In this document: in pieces, positions 32,098-40,314 of the stretch | Layout: each line of letters starts with the position of its first letter | How positions within the stretch are numbered: position 1 is the first letter of the stretch | Assembly (NCBI RefSeq): GCF_900215205.1 | Contig: NZ_OBDY01000013.1 | Coordinates: forward strand, 1 to 64,000 | DNA: 64,000 nt | Reading direction: 5' to 3' | Origin: Paractinoplanes atraurantiacus | GTDB taxonomy: Bacteria; Actinomycetota; Actinomycetes; Mycobacteriales; Micromonosporaceae | The notes under the pieces: generated by a model | Told to the model about the DNA's origin: nothing | Databases searched by the model: none | The model's input: the letters and a program-made list of their open reading frames with translations, nothing else | Made by a program: the position numbers and the translations under genes

Positions 32098-32128
32098 AGC
32101 ATACGTCGGCGAGGTGACGCATCAACTC
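32098..32128 (-). promoter_or_regulatory. Promoter and operator of the MutS-like pair
   Basis: On the minus strand TTGATG (-35, 32125-32120), a 16-base spacer and TATGCT (-10, 32103-32098) place initiation at about 32090, the A of the start codon. The top-strand 16-mer GGTGACGCATCAACTC (32113-32128) matches 15 of 16 bases of the motif in front of the MarR gene and covers the -35 box, so a bound repressor would block the promoter. Confidence 0.65.
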
Positions 32129-33065
32129 AACCGGCGAAGGTGGCCTTACGGGCGTACTCCTCAATTGTCTTGATCTCCGCCTCCGACAGGCCGATCTCGG
32201 TCCGGGCCGTGGCGTACTCGCCGGAGAGGGTGATCGCCGAGGCGCGCGGGTCGTCGGTGGCCAGGGCGACCGGGACGCCGGCCGCCAGCAGCCGGCGCAA
32301 GGGGTGTTCGCGGTAGCTCGGGGCGACGCTGGTGTGCAGGTTGCTGGTCAGCGCCACTTCGAGCGTGATCCCGTGCGCGGCCAGGTGCTCCAGCAGCGCC
32401 GGGTCCTCGACCGAGCGGACGCCGTGGCCGATGCGCTCGGCGCCGAGGTGGTTGATCGCGTCCCAGACGCTGTGCGGGCCGGCCGCCTCGCCCGCGTGGA
32501 CCGTCACGTGCAGGCCCGCGTCCCGGGCCTTGGCGAAGGCGGGGGCGAACTCGGCCGCCGGAACACCCGCCTCGTTGCCGGCCAGGTCCACCGCGCAGAA
32601 CACCTCGCGGCGCGACAGCAGCGTGTCCACCTGGGCGACGCCCTGATCCGGGCCCAAGTCGCGCAGGAGGATGCCGATCAGCGCCACCGGCAGGCCCGTC
32701 CCGGCCGAGGCCGCATGCACGCCGGAGGCGACCGCGTCGATGACGGCCTCGGGCTCCAGGCCGGTCTCCCGGCGGATGAACCACGGGCTGAACCGCAGCT
32801 CCAGGTAGCCCAGGCCGTCATCGGCGGCGTCCCGCACCACCTCCGCGGCCGCCCGCTCCCAGTCCTGGGGGCGCGGGAGGGCGGACGGCGCGGCGTCGAC
32901 CTTGTCGAGGAAAGGGACGAGGCCGCCCAGAGGGCCCCGGGCCACGAGCAGGTCCTCGGGGTCGGCCGCGACGGCCAGGGGGTGTCCGTCGCGGTGCGCC
33001 AGCTCGAGGACGGTGGATACTCGCAGGGAGCCTTCCAGGTGGCGGTGCAGGTCGATCATGGTCAC
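32127..33065 (-). CDS. add: Adenosine deaminase
   Basis: 312 residues of the ADA/AMP-deaminase TIM-barrel. Zinc and catalytic residues are visible: HxH in DLHRHLEGSLR near the N-terminus, the catalytic Glu in HAGEAAG, His in IGHGVRSV and Asp in ATDDPRAS. Deaminates adenosine or a related purine nucleoside (adenine deaminase is a close alternative). The stop codon reaches the operator of the MutS-like pair, so the tail of this transcript crosses that promoter. Confidence 0.85.
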   Translation of the reverse strand: MTMIDLHRHLEGSLRVSTVLELAHRDGHPLAVAADPEDLLVARGPLGGLVPFLDKVDAAPSALPRPQDWERAAAEVVRDAADDGLGYLELRFSPWFIRRETGLEPEAVIDAVASGVHAASAGTGLPVALIGILLRDLGPDQGVAQVDTLLSRREVFCAVDLAGNEAGVPAAEFAPAFAKARDAGLHVTVHAGEAAGPHSVWDAINHLGAERIGHGVRSVEDPALLEHLAAHGITLEVALTSNLHTSVAPSYREHPLRRLLAAGVPVALATDDPRASAITLSGEYATARTEIGLSEAEIKTIEEYARKATFAG

Positions 33066-33077
33066 GAGGTCAGGAGC

Positions 33078-33815
33078 TTAGCCCAGCCACGTGGCGAAGC
33101 TGATCGCGCCGATGCGGGCGCCGCTGCCCTGCGCCGGGGCCAGCGACTCGACCTGGGCGCCGAAATATCCGGCGGCCGGGTCCTCGATGACCTTGCGGGT
33201 GTCGCCCTTGGCCTCCAGGTAGCGGCGGACGAACGACGCCAGCGTGCCCGCCTCGGGCCCGGCCAGCTCGACCACGCCGTTGGTGGCGGGCTGCTCGACA
33301 AGGGCGGCCAGGGTGGCGGCGACGTCGTCGGCGGCGACCGGCTGGAATCGGGCGGTCGAGCCGTGCACCTCGCCGTCCTTGGTCGAGAAGTCGGCGATGC
33401 CGGCCAGGAACTCGAAGAACTGGGTGGCCCGCAGGATGGTGAACGGCACGCCGGCCTCGCGGATCTCGCGCTCCTGGGCGACCTTGGCCCGCATGTAGCC
33501 GCTGTCCGGGATCTGGTCGCAGTTGACGATCGAGACCGCCAGGTGGTGGGTCACGCCGGCTGCCTTCTCGGCCTCACCCAGATTGGCGGCCGAGGTCCGA
33601 AAAAACTCGAGCACCTCGTCGTCGCCCCAGGACGGCGCGTTGGTCAGGTCGACCACCGTGTCGGCGCCTTCCAGCGCCTGGGCCAGCCCTTCGCCGGTCA
33701 CCGAGTTCACGCCCGTCGAGGGCGACGCGGCGACGGCGGTGTGCCCGGCCTGGGTGAGCAGCGGGATGAGCTTCTTGCCGACGAGCCCGGTGCCCCCGAT
33801 GACCACGATCTTCAT
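33078..33815 (-). CDS. NmrA/SDR-type NAD(P)-binding oxidoreductase
   Basis: 245 residues with an N-terminal Rossmann motif KIVVIGGTGLVGKKLIPLL (GGxGxxG), and the atypical-SDR segments VVDLTNAPSW, YMRAKVAQE and TILRATQFFEF. Typical of NmrA-like proteins that sense or reduce quinones. ATG 33815 has AGGGG 9-10 bases upstream. It is divergent from an Rrf2 regulator, an arrangement also seen for ywnB/ywnA in Bacillus. Two palindromes lie in the 82-base spacer. Confidence 0.85.
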   Translation of the reverse strand: MKIVVIGGTGLVGKKLIPLLTQAGHTAVAASPSTGVNSVTGEGLAQALEGADTVVDLTNAPSWGDDEVLEFFRTSAANLGEAEKAAGVTHHLAVSIVNCDQIPDSGYMRAKVAQEREIREAGVPFTILRATQFFEFLAGIADFSTKDGEVHGSTARFQPVAADDVAATLAALVEQPATNGVVELAGPEAGTLASFVRRYLEAKGDTRKVIEDPAAGYFGAQVESLAPAQGSGARIGAISFATWLG

Positions 33816-33828
33816 TGCCTTACCCCTA

Positions 33829-33881
33829 ACTCGGATATCTCTTGTCCGGGTCAACTCTACTCGGACAACAAGTGTCCGAGT
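33829..33881. promoter_or_regulatory. Two Rrf2 operator palindromes
   Basis: ACTCGGACA-N5-TGTCCGAGT (33859-33881) is a perfect 9-5-9 inverted repeat. ACTCGGATA-N5-TGTCCGGGT (33829-33851) has the same geometry with two changes, 30 bases away (about three helical turns). They fill the divergent spacer: one is next to the Rrf2 start, the other next to the oxidoreductase start. The spacing suits two dimers on one helix face. Confidence 0.8.
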
Positions 33882-33897
33882 CAAGTAGGATGTGACC

Positions 33898-34365
33898 ATG
33901 AAGATGTCCGGCGGGGTCGAGTGGGCCTTGCACTGCACCGTGGTGCTGAGCGCGGCCGAGCGTCCCGTGCCCGCCGCCCGCCTGGCCGAGCTGCACGACG
34001 TCTCCGCCAGCTACCTGGCCAAACAGCTCCAGGCGCTGTCCCGCGCCGAGATCATCCGGTCCGTTCAGGGCCACGCCGGCGGCTACGAACTGGCCCGTCC
34101 GGCGTCGCGGATCACCGTGCTCGACGTGGTCGAGGCGGTCGACGGGCCACAACCGGCTTTCGTGTGTACGGAGATCAGGCAGCGCGGTCCCCTGGCCGCC
34201 TCCGCCGAGGCGTGCGAGAAGCCGTGCGCGATCTCGCGGGCGATGAGCGCCGCCGACCAGGCGTGGCGGGCCTCCCTGCGCGCGGTCACGATCGCCGACC
34301 TCGCGGCCCAGGTGGGTTCGGACTACGACGCGGACGTGTTCGCCGGCGTACGCGCCTGGCTGTAA
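33898..34365 (+). CDS. Rrf2-family transcriptional regulator
   Basis: 155 residues. The winged helix (SASYLAKQLQALSRAEIIRSVQGHAGGYELARP) is typical of Rrf2. Three cysteines in the VCTE...EACEKPCAISRA segment sit where IscR/NsrR/RirA-type members bind an iron-sulfur cluster, so it may sense redox, NO or iron. ATG 33898 has AAGTAGGA seven bases upstream; the GTG at 33892 is too close to it. The palindromes at 33829-33881 are its likely sites. Confidence 0.85.
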   Translation: MKMSGGVEWALHCTVVLSAAERPVPAARLAELHDVSASYLAKQLQALSRAEIIRSVQGHAGGYELARPASRITVLDVVEAVDGPQPAFVCTEIRQRGPLAASAEACEKPCAISRAMSAADQAWRASLRAVTIADLAAQVGSDYDADVFAGVRAWL

Positions 34366-34492
34366 AAGATCTCAAGCACGGCGAAGAACCGCCGATCTCA
34401 GGGGCACGACCGCGGGTCCCGGCGAGCGCAACCGGGCCGCACCGTCACGGGCACCGGGCCCGCACCGTACGCCCTGGAATCTCTTCTCATGC

Positions 34493-34510
34493 CCGGCCGA
34501 CAACGGCCGG
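34493..34510 (+). promoter_or_regulatory. Stem-loop before the GH26-like gene
   Basis: CCGGCCG-ACAA-CGGCCGG is a perfect 7-base stem with a tetraloop ending 18 bases before the ATG and 6 bases before the AGGGGGA ribosome site. It could tune translation or mRNA stability. The rest of the 163-base upstream region (34366-34528) has a direct repeat GATCTCAAG/GATCTCAGG, but no known riboswitch consensus. Confidence 0.4.
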
Positions 34511-34528
34511 ACAACAGGGGGAGATTAG

Positions 34529-35581
34529 ATGCTGCGGAAGTCCATGTACTCGCTGGCCGCGCTCGTCGCGGGCCTCGGTGCGGCGCTCGCCGGACCGGTG
34601 GCCGCGCAGGGCGCGACGACGCCGGCGGCGCCGGCGAGCAAGTGCGTGACCGACGCCAAGCTCGTCCCCACCTGCGGCGTCCTGTGGGGCGCGGCGGCCG
34701 GCGGCTTCAGCACCCTGCCGCGCGACCAGGAGCTCAAGACCTGGGAGCAGAAGTCGGGGCGTACGTCCTCGATCTTCCACGTCTACCACAAGGGTGACGA
34801 GAAGTTCCCGACCGCGTCCGAGATCGCCATGGTGCGCGACAAGGCCAAGCCGCGCGTGCTGCTGATGAACTGGCGCGTCGAGTACGGCTCGACCTGGGCC
34901 AACGTCGCCGCCGGCAAGCTCGACGCGCGCATCGACGCGTTCGCGGCGCGGGTCAAGGCGACCATGCCGGAGAAGTTCTTCCTCGTGCTCAACCACGAGC
35001 CGGAGGACGACGTCCGTACCGACGCCAAGCTCGGCATGACCGCGAAGGACTTCGCCGCGTCGTACCGTCACGTGATCAAGCGCCTGAAGTCCAAGGGCCT
35101 CAACAACATGATCAACGTTGTGGCGTACATGGGCAACGAGAAGTGGATGGCGCAGTCGTGGTGGAAGGACCTCTACCCGGGTGACGACGTCGTCGACTGG
35201 ATGGGCCTGGACTCGTACGTCTCCTCCGAGCAGAACTACTACCACGCCGGCGTCTTCGCCGACCTGCTCGACCGCAAGGCCAAGGGCGGACAGGGCTGGT
35301 ACGACTGGGCCGCCAAGAACCACCCCACCAAGCCGATCATGGTGGCCGAGTGGGGCGCCTACCACCGCGTGGGCAAGGTCGTCGACAAGTCCAAGCAGTT
35401 CAACTCGGTGCTGCCCGAGCTGGCCAAGCGCCCCAAGGTGAAGGCGATCGTCTACTTCGACACGAAGAAGGACCTGTTCGGCGACCGCGACATCAGCATC
35501 GACAGCTCGAAGGCCTCGCTGGCGTCGTTCCGCAAGCTGGCCGCGTCGCCGAAGTTCAACGTCACCCTTCGCCTTCGTTGA
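34529..35581 (+). CDS. Secreted glycoside hydrolase, GH26-like
   Basis: 350 residues. A signal peptide (SMYSLAALVAGLGAALAGPVAA) is followed by a TIM-barrel with features of GH26-type enzymes: early GVLWGAA, MNWRVEYG, a strand-4 NHEPEDD carrying the presumed acid/base Glu, and MVAEWGAY with the presumed nucleophile Glu. Likely acts on an extracellular beta-glycan (mannan-type), though specificity cannot be assigned. AGGGGGA lies seven bases from the ATG. Stands alone, with its stop abutting the convergent P450 gene. Confidence 0.75.
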   Translation: MLRKSMYSLAALVAGLGAALAGPVAAQGATTPAAPASKCVTDAKLVPTCGVLWGAAAGGFSTLPRDQELKTWEQKSGRTSSIFHVYHKGDEKFPTASEIAMVRDKAKPRVLLMNWRVEYGSTWANVAAGKLDARIDAFAARVKATMPEKFFLVLNHEPEDDVRTDAKLGMTAKDFAASYRHVIKRLKSKGLNNMINVVAYMGNEKWMAQSWWKDLYPGDDVVDWMGLDSYVSSEQNYYHAGVFADLLDRKAKGGQGWYDWAAKNHPTKPIMVAEWGAYHRVGKVVDKSKQFNSVLPELAKRPKVKAIVYFDTKKDLFGDRDISIDSSKASLASFRKLAASPKFNVTLRLR

Positions 35582-36856
35582 TCAACTGAGATTCACCGGC
35601 AGGGCGTCCAATCCGAAGACGATGGACGCCCTGCGGTATGTCAGCTCCCTTTCCGGCACGGCCAGACTCATCTGCGGGAACCGCTCGAACAGGGCCGGAT
35701 ACGCGATGCGCAGCTCCATGCGCGCCAGTTCCGCGCCGATGCACCGGTGAATCCCGTACCCGAAAGCCAGGTGGGACCTTTTCATCGGCCGCCCGGTGTC
35801 GAGTTTCTCCGGTGCGGGGCCGGTCGCCGACGGATCGCGGTCGGCGCCGCTCAGCGAGCAGATCACGATGTCGCCGGCCCGGATGTCGGCCCCGCCCACC
35901 TTGTGATCGCGGATCGCCACGCGAGGGAACGCCACCTGCACCACGGTCATGTAGCGCAGCAACTCCTCGATCGTGTCGTCGAGGTTCTCGCTCAGCCCGG
36001 CCCGGAGCCCGTCGTCGGTCATCAGCGCCAGCGCACCCAGGGCGATCATGCTGGCCGACGTCTCGAGGCCCCCGGTCAGCACGCCGTCGGCCAAACCGGC
36101 CAGTTCCCGGTCGTCGATTTCGTTTCCGTGTGTACGGATGAGCGAGCCCAGCAGTCCGTCACCGGGCTCCCGCCGCTGCTTGTCGATCAGGCCGCCCAGA
36201 TAGGTCAGCGACTCCCCCACCGCGTCCAGCGACGCGCCGGCCCCGTCCGCGAGATCGAACCGCGCCGTGCTCAGCTTCTGGAAGTACTCCCGGTCCTCGT
36301 ACGGCACCCCGAGCAGCTCGCAGATCGTCAGAGCCGGCACCGGCAGCGCGTAGTCGTTCCACAGGTCCACGTCCCGCTTGCCGGCCATCTCGTCGAGCCG
36401 GCCCTGGACGATCGCCTCGATCCGGGGTTGCAGGCGCGTCAGGCGCCGCATGGTGAACTCCGGCGTCAGTGCCTTGCGCAGCCGCGTGTGCACCGGCGGG
36501 TCGGCGAAGCCCAGCCCGCCGGGGTCCTGCGTCACGTTGATGCCCACGCGCCCCGCGAACTTGCCGAAGTCGTTGCTGTAGCCGTCGAGGCTGCCCAGCA
36601 CCTCGCGCACCGGCTCGTAGCCGGTGATCAGCCAGCCGCGCATGCCCAGCGGCAGCGGCAGCCGGCTGACCGGGTCACCTTCGACGCGGCGGGCCATCTC
36701 CTCGACCGGGTCGAGACCGTCACGGTGCAGCGGCCACAGCAGCTTGTCGGGCAGCATGGCCAGTCCCGCATAGGGGCCGTTGCCGCCCGCGAACCTGCGC
36801 GCGAGCAGCCCGAACACCTGCGATCGCACCGCCGACACCAGCGAGGTCATCCCCAC
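35582..36856 (-). CDS. Cytochrome P450
   Basis: 424 residues. The heme-ligand loop FGYGIHRCIGAELARMELR is intact, the ExxR motif is EELLR, and the I-helix contains LTGGLETSAS where many P450s have AGxDTT. GTG 36856 is selected because GGGGAGG is seven bases upstream; ATG 36850 would leave a 13-base gap. It is a soluble class I type; no ferredoxin or reductase gene is adjacent. Divergent from an MFS exporter gene with which it shares a 121-base spacer. The substrate is unknown. Confidence 0.85.
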   Translation of the reverse strand: MGMTSLVSAVRSQVFGLLARRFAGGNGPYAGLAMLPDKLLWPLHRDGLDPVEEMARRVEGDPVSRLPLPLGMRGWLITGYEPVREVLGSLDGYSNDFGKFAGRVGINVTQDPGGLGFADPPVHTRLRKALTPEFTMRRLTRLQPRIEAIVQGRLDEMAGKRDVDLWNDYALPVPALTICELLGVPYEDREYFQKLSTARFDLADGAGASLDAVGESLTYLGGLIDKQRREPGDGLLGSLIRTHGNEIDDRELAGLADGVLTGGLETSASMIALGALALMTDDGLRAGLSENLDDTIEELLRYMTVVQVAFPRVAIRDHKVGGADIRAGDIVICSLSGADRDPSATGPAPEKLDTGRPMKRSHLAFGYGIHRCIGAELARMELRIAYPALFERFPQMSLAVPERELTYRRASIVFGLDALPVNLS

Positions 36857-36939
36857 CCGGTTTCCTCCCCATCCTGGAATTCGCAGAAGATGATCACATG
36901 GATGCGGCGGAAAAGGACGCACGCCAAGATTAATTTTCA

Positions 36940-36979
36940 TATGTACAGACGTACACATCCTATGTACGCTCGTACGCAT
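36940..36979. promoter_or_regulatory. Paired GTAC operators overlapping the MFS start
   Basis: TATGTACAGACGTACACAT (36940-36958) and TATGTACGCTCGTACGCAT (36961-36979) are repeated 19-mers with 21-base spacing, each built as GTAC-N4-GTAC. The second covers the MFS start codon, and there is no ribosome site, so the transcript probably begins within a few bases of the ATG. A bound regulator would block transcription and initiation together. No regulator gene is adjacent. Confidence 0.7.
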
Positions 36980-38171
36980 GACGCTCCTCGCACCGGCCGC
37001 GCCCTCCCGGCAGGCCCGCCGGGCCCGCCTCGCCGTGGCCGCGGTGTTCCTCACCAACGGTGCTCTGTTCGCCAACGTCGTGCCCCGCTATCCCCAGATC
37101 AAGGCGGATCTCGGCGTCACCAACGCCGTCCTCGGCACGGCCATCGCGGCCATGCCGCTGGGCGCGCTGCTGGCCGGCTTGCTGGCCGCCTCGGCGATCC
37201 GCCGCTTCGGCTCGGCCCGCGTCGCCGCCCCCGGCATCGTCCTGCTCGCCACCGCGACTTTTCTCCTGCCTTTCGCCCCGACGTGGTACGCCTTCGCCGG
37301 CGCCATGTTCGTCGTCGGCGCCCTCGACGCCATCGTCGACGTGGCCCAGAACGCCCACGGGCTGAGGGTCCAGCGGCTGTACGGGCGTTCGATCGTCAAC
37401 TCGTTCCACGGCGTGTGGAGCATCGGCGCCGTCCTGGGCGGCCTCATGGGCTCCGCGGCGGCCGGCCTGGGGTTGTCCCTCACCGTCCACCTCGGCATCT
37501 CGGCGGCCCTGTTCAGCGCGGTGGCGCTGGCCGCCTTCCGCTTCATGCTCCCAGGCGGCGAGGACGCGGAACGAGCCGTTACCCCGTCCGATACCCCCGC
37601 CCCGCGCCGCGCGGTCACCGGCACGGCCGTCCGCATGCTGGCCATCCTGGGCATCCTGGCCGCGTGCGGCGCCCTGGTCGAGGACGCCGGCTCGTCGTGG
37701 GGCGCCCTCTACCTGACCGGCGACCTGCACACGAGCGCCGCCACGGCGGGCCTGGCCTTCGTGGCGCTGCAGGTGGCGATGACCCTGGGCCGCCTCACCG
37801 GCGACCGGGTGGTCGACCGTTTCGGCCAGCGCACGGTGGTCCGGGCCGGCGGCGCCCTGGCCGCGGCCGGCATGGGCGCGGCCCTGCTGTTCCCGTCGGT
37901 GCCGACGGCGCTGGCCGGTTTCGCCCTGGCCGGCCTGGGCGTGGCCACCTTGGTGCCGGCCACGATGCAGACCGCCGACGAGATCCCCGGCCTGGCCTCC
38001 GGCACCGGTTTGACCATCGTGAGCTGGCTCCTGCGAGGAGGATTCCTGCTGTCACCCCCACTGGTCGGCTTGATCGCCGACCAGACCAGCCTCCGGGTGG
38101 GCCTCCTGAGCGTCGTCCTGGCCGGCGTCCTGACCTTCGCCCTGGGCCGGGTCCTGAACAACAACAAATGA
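36978..38171 (+). CDS. MFS transporter
   Basis: 397 residues, 12 predicted helices. It opens with AVFLTNGALFANVVPRYPQIKADLGVT and has the FRFM-LPGGEDAE central loop; the cytoplasmic 2-3 loop RRFGSARVA is the MFS A-motif region. The family resembles drug/sugar exporters of the YfkF/fucose-permease-like type. Start ATG 36978 lies inside an operator and lacks a ribosome site. It overlaps the following GNAT gene by four bases (ATGA). Confidence 0.8.
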   Translation: MTLLAPAAPSRQARRARLAVAAVFLTNGALFANVVPRYPQIKADLGVTNAVLGTAIAAMPLGALLAGLLAASAIRRFGSARVAAPGIVLLATATFLLPFAPTWYAFAGAMFVVGALDAIVDVAQNAHGLRVQRLYGRSIVNSFHGVWSIGAVLGGLMGSAAAGLGLSLTVHLGISAALFSAVALAAFRFMLPGGEDAERAVTPSDTPAPRRAVTGTAVRMLAILGILAACGALVEDAGSSWGALYLTGDLHTSAATAGLAFVALQVAMTLGRLTGDRVVDRFGQRTVVRAGGALAAAGMGAALLFPSVPTALAGFALAGLGVATLVPATMQTADEIPGLASGTGLTIVSWLLRGGFLLSPPLVGLIADQTSLRVGLLSVVLAGVLTFALGRVLNNNK

Positions 38172-38590
38172 TCCACCGAGTTTCCGCCGCCGAGCCGCGC
38201 CTTCTCACGCTGGCCGTCCGCCGCTTCGGAGGCGGCGGCACCGGTGCCGCCGCCTTCACGGCGACGCCGGGGACGATCGCCTTCGTGGCCGCCGACGGCG
38301 ATGACGTTCAGGGCTGGTGCTGGGGTTACCTGCTGCCACGCCCCGACGGCACCAGCATGCTCTATCTCCACAATCTCGAAGTGGCCCCGCAGCACCGCCG
38401 CCGCGGCGTCGGCCGCGGCCTGCTGAGCGCCTTTCTCCAGGCCGGCGTGAGGGCCGGCGCCCGCACCATGTTCCTGATCACCGGCGAGCACAACACCGCC
38501 GCCCGCCGCCTGTACGAGTCGATGGGCGCCGGTCTCGCCACCCAGGGCCCAACCGTGAACTACTGGTTCGTGCTGCCCGCGACCGAGTGA
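38168..38590 (+). CDS. GNAT-family N-acetyltransferase
   Basis: 140 residues: YLHNLEVAPQHRRRGVGRGLLSAFLQAG is the acetyl-CoA-binding motif (RRRGVG), followed by NTAARRLYESMGA. Closest in pattern to aminoglycoside 3-N/6-N type and other small GNATs, but substrate assignment is not possible. Start overlaps the MFS stop, so exporter and acetyltransferase are co-translated. An exporter plus acetyltransferase pair suggests handling of one small molecule. Confidence 0.8.
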   Translation: MIHRVSAAEPRLLTLAVRRFGGGGTGAAAFTATPGTIAFVAADGDDVQGWCWGYLLPRPDGTSMLYLHNLEVAPQHRRRGVGRGLLSAFLQAGVRAGARTMFLITGEHNTAARRLYESMGAGLATQGPTVNYWFVLPATE

Positions 38591-38627
38591 CTCCGCAGCG
38601 CCGCCAGCACCACTGGCAACGCGACGA

Positions 38628-39446
38628 TCAGGACAGCACCCCGCACCACCCCGCGATCGGATAGGCCGCGCGCATTCCCCAATCGTGGGCGACGAAGCCC
38701 CCGGCCACCGCACCGAGCGGCGTCAAGCCCGCCGACAGCATCCGGTAGACCACGTTCACACGTCCGAGCAGAGCCGCCGGCACAACGGTCTGGCGCAGGC
38801 TGACGGTCACCACGCTCACCGCGAGCAGCACCAGAGTGACCGTGGCCAGCTGAAAGCAGAAAAGATTCAGAGCCAAGAGAATTGCGAGGGCACGCAGGAG
38901 CCGGTGCCCAGCCAGCCAGCGCAGCCCCTCCCCCACGGCACGCCGCATCGGCACTGGCGAAGGCCCCGGCCGCCGACGCGGAAGCCGCCGCAGCAGTACC
39001 ACCGACGCGGCGAACGAGACCGCGTCGAACACGAACGGCAGCCCGGCCCCCATCCCGAAGAGCAACCCACCGATCGGCGGCCCGGCGAACGTCCGCGCCG
39101 TGTTCGTGGCCGCGAACTGCCGCCCGTTGGCCCACCGCAGGTCCTCCACGGGCACAAGCGAAGGTAGGGCAGCGTGGGCGGCGTTCCCCGCCACCACCTC
39201 ACAGGCACCGAGCAGAAAAGCCGCCACGACCAGCCACCGGATTTCCACCGCCCCGGCCGCGACCGCCGCCACCAGCGAGACCAGCCGCATGTCACGGGTC
39301 ACGGTCACAGCGAGCAGAGGAACAGCCGCGACGAAGGCACCGTCCCCCAGGTTGCTGACGATGGCTGCCGCTTGCAGACGCCGATAGGCGGCGGAAGTCG
39401 AGTCACGGCGACCAACCTCGGCGCGGCCGTAGCCCATGGACACCAT
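38628..39446 (-). pseudogene. MFS exporter with internal in-frame deletions
   Basis: 272 residues versus about 400 for the family. The start (YRRLQAAAIVSNLGDGAFVAAVPLLAVTVTRD), the middle (AAHAALPSLVPVEDLRWANGRQFAA, GPPIGGLLF) and late parts (VVTVSLRQTVVPAALLGRVNVVYRMLS) are recognisable, but the segments normally joining them (helices 2-4, and most of 7-10) are absent, and the C-terminus stops early. Reading frame is kept through both gaps. The gene is likely non-functional, or the assembly has collapsed. ATG 39446 lies inside an ArsR-type palindrome. Divergent from the regulator gene at 39472. Confidence 0.6.
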
Positions 39447-39463
39447 GTAGCTCTCCGCTACAT
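39445..39463. promoter_or_regulatory. ArsR-type operator between MFS and regulator genes
   Basis: ATGTAGC-TCTCC-GCTACAT is a perfect 7-5-7 inverted repeat, eight bases upstream of the regulator GTG (39472). It includes the MFS start codon on the other strand. Its position suggests simultaneous control of both divergent genes by the ArsR protein. Confidence 0.75.
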
Positions 39464-39471
39464 AATCCGGC

Positions 39472-40314
39472 GTGCCTTTGACGGTGGACCTCGACGTTGC
39501 CGAGCTGGCCGGCACGAGGTTCGCCATCTCCCCGCTCGCGGAAACCGTCGGTGCGCTGCTCCTGCTCGGCGCGCCCGCCACACCCGAACCCCATCGCCGC
39601 TGGCGGCGCTGGGCCGAACGCGAGGCCCGGACTCTGCACCTTCCGTCGACCTGGCCCCTGCTGGTCAACGACCGCCCGTCCTGGCCGGAGTTCCTGCTGC
39701 CCGCCCCCGGCGCTCGCGCACCGTCGATCGACGACGACCTCGAGGCCCCTGCGCCGAACTACGGCCAGGCAGGTCCGCGCCACCCCGACTTGGACTGGCG
39801 CGACGGCCGCCTTCTGCAGCACAGCCGCCAAGGCAACCGCGTGATCCGCCCCGCTCCGGGTGGCCTGGTCCTGATGCCGTCCGCCCTGGGCCCATCGACG
39901 CCCCACATCAGAGCGTCGACCTCGTCGTGGACAACCGTCCGCTACCCGGCCCGCGGCCTGGCCACCTTGTGGACCGCCGGCACGCACCCGGCCACCGGCG
40001 CCGTCGCCAACCTGCTGGGCCGCCCCCGAGCCGACCTGCTGGAGGCCCTGCGCTCCCCCACCACCGTCACCGACCTGGCCCACTCCACGGGCGTCACCCC
40101 GAGCGCGATCTCCCAGCACCTGCGCGTCCTGCGCGAGGCCGGCCTCATCGCCGGCTCCCGCACAGGCCGGCGCGTCCTCTACACCACAACCACCCTCGGC
40201 CTGGCCCTGTTGTGCGGCGAGGTGACGCCGTCACCGGGACAGGTCGGGGAACGTCCCGAACGGAGCGACCGGGCCGCTGAACATCGTCAGCTGGAGCGCC
40301 CCGGCCGGCACTGA
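39472..40314 (+). CDS. ArsR-family regulator with DUF5937-like N-terminal domain, shortened
   Basis: 280 residues. The C-terminus has an ArsR winged helix (TVTDLAHSTGVTPSAISQHLRVLREAGLIAGSRTGRRVLYTTT). The N-terminal ligand-domain segments are typical of DUF5937 proteins (FAISPLAETVGALLLL, WRRWAEREA, FPEFL-like WPEFLLPAPGAR). The central part of that domain, about 90 residues usually containing a W-x-R-I/V-x-ALLEADI stretch, is missing without a frame change. The last about 34 residues are read antisense through the next gene, so the native stop has probably been lost. Start GTG 39472. Confidence 0.65.
   Translation: MPLTVDLDVAELAGTRFAISPLAETVGALLLLGAPATPEPHRRWRRWAEREARTLHLPSTWPLLVNDRPSWPEFLLPAPGARAPSIDDDLEAPAPNYGQAGPRHPDLDWRDGRLLQHSRQGNRVIRPAPGGLVLMPSALGPSTPHIRASTSSWTTVRYPARGLATLWTAGTHPATGAVANLLGRPRADLLEALRSPTTVTDLAHSTGVTPSAISQHLRVLREAGLIAGSRTGRRVLYTTTTLGLALLCGEVTPSPGQVGERPERSDRAAEHRQLERPGRH

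Noticed and set aside
34366..34528. Possible c-di-AMP (ydaO) riboswitch before the secreted hydrolase
   Set aside because: The conserved GGGGGAACC-type element and pairing layout are absent; only a simple stem-loop remains.
32304..34649. 781-codon open frame on the plus strand
   Set aside because: It shadows adenosine deaminase, the oxidoreductase and the Rrf2 gene, which carry real motifs.
35747..38167. Long plus-strand frame over P450 and MFS genes
   Set aside because: Antisense to P450 and out of frame with MFS. Only the GNAT end (38168-38590) is real.
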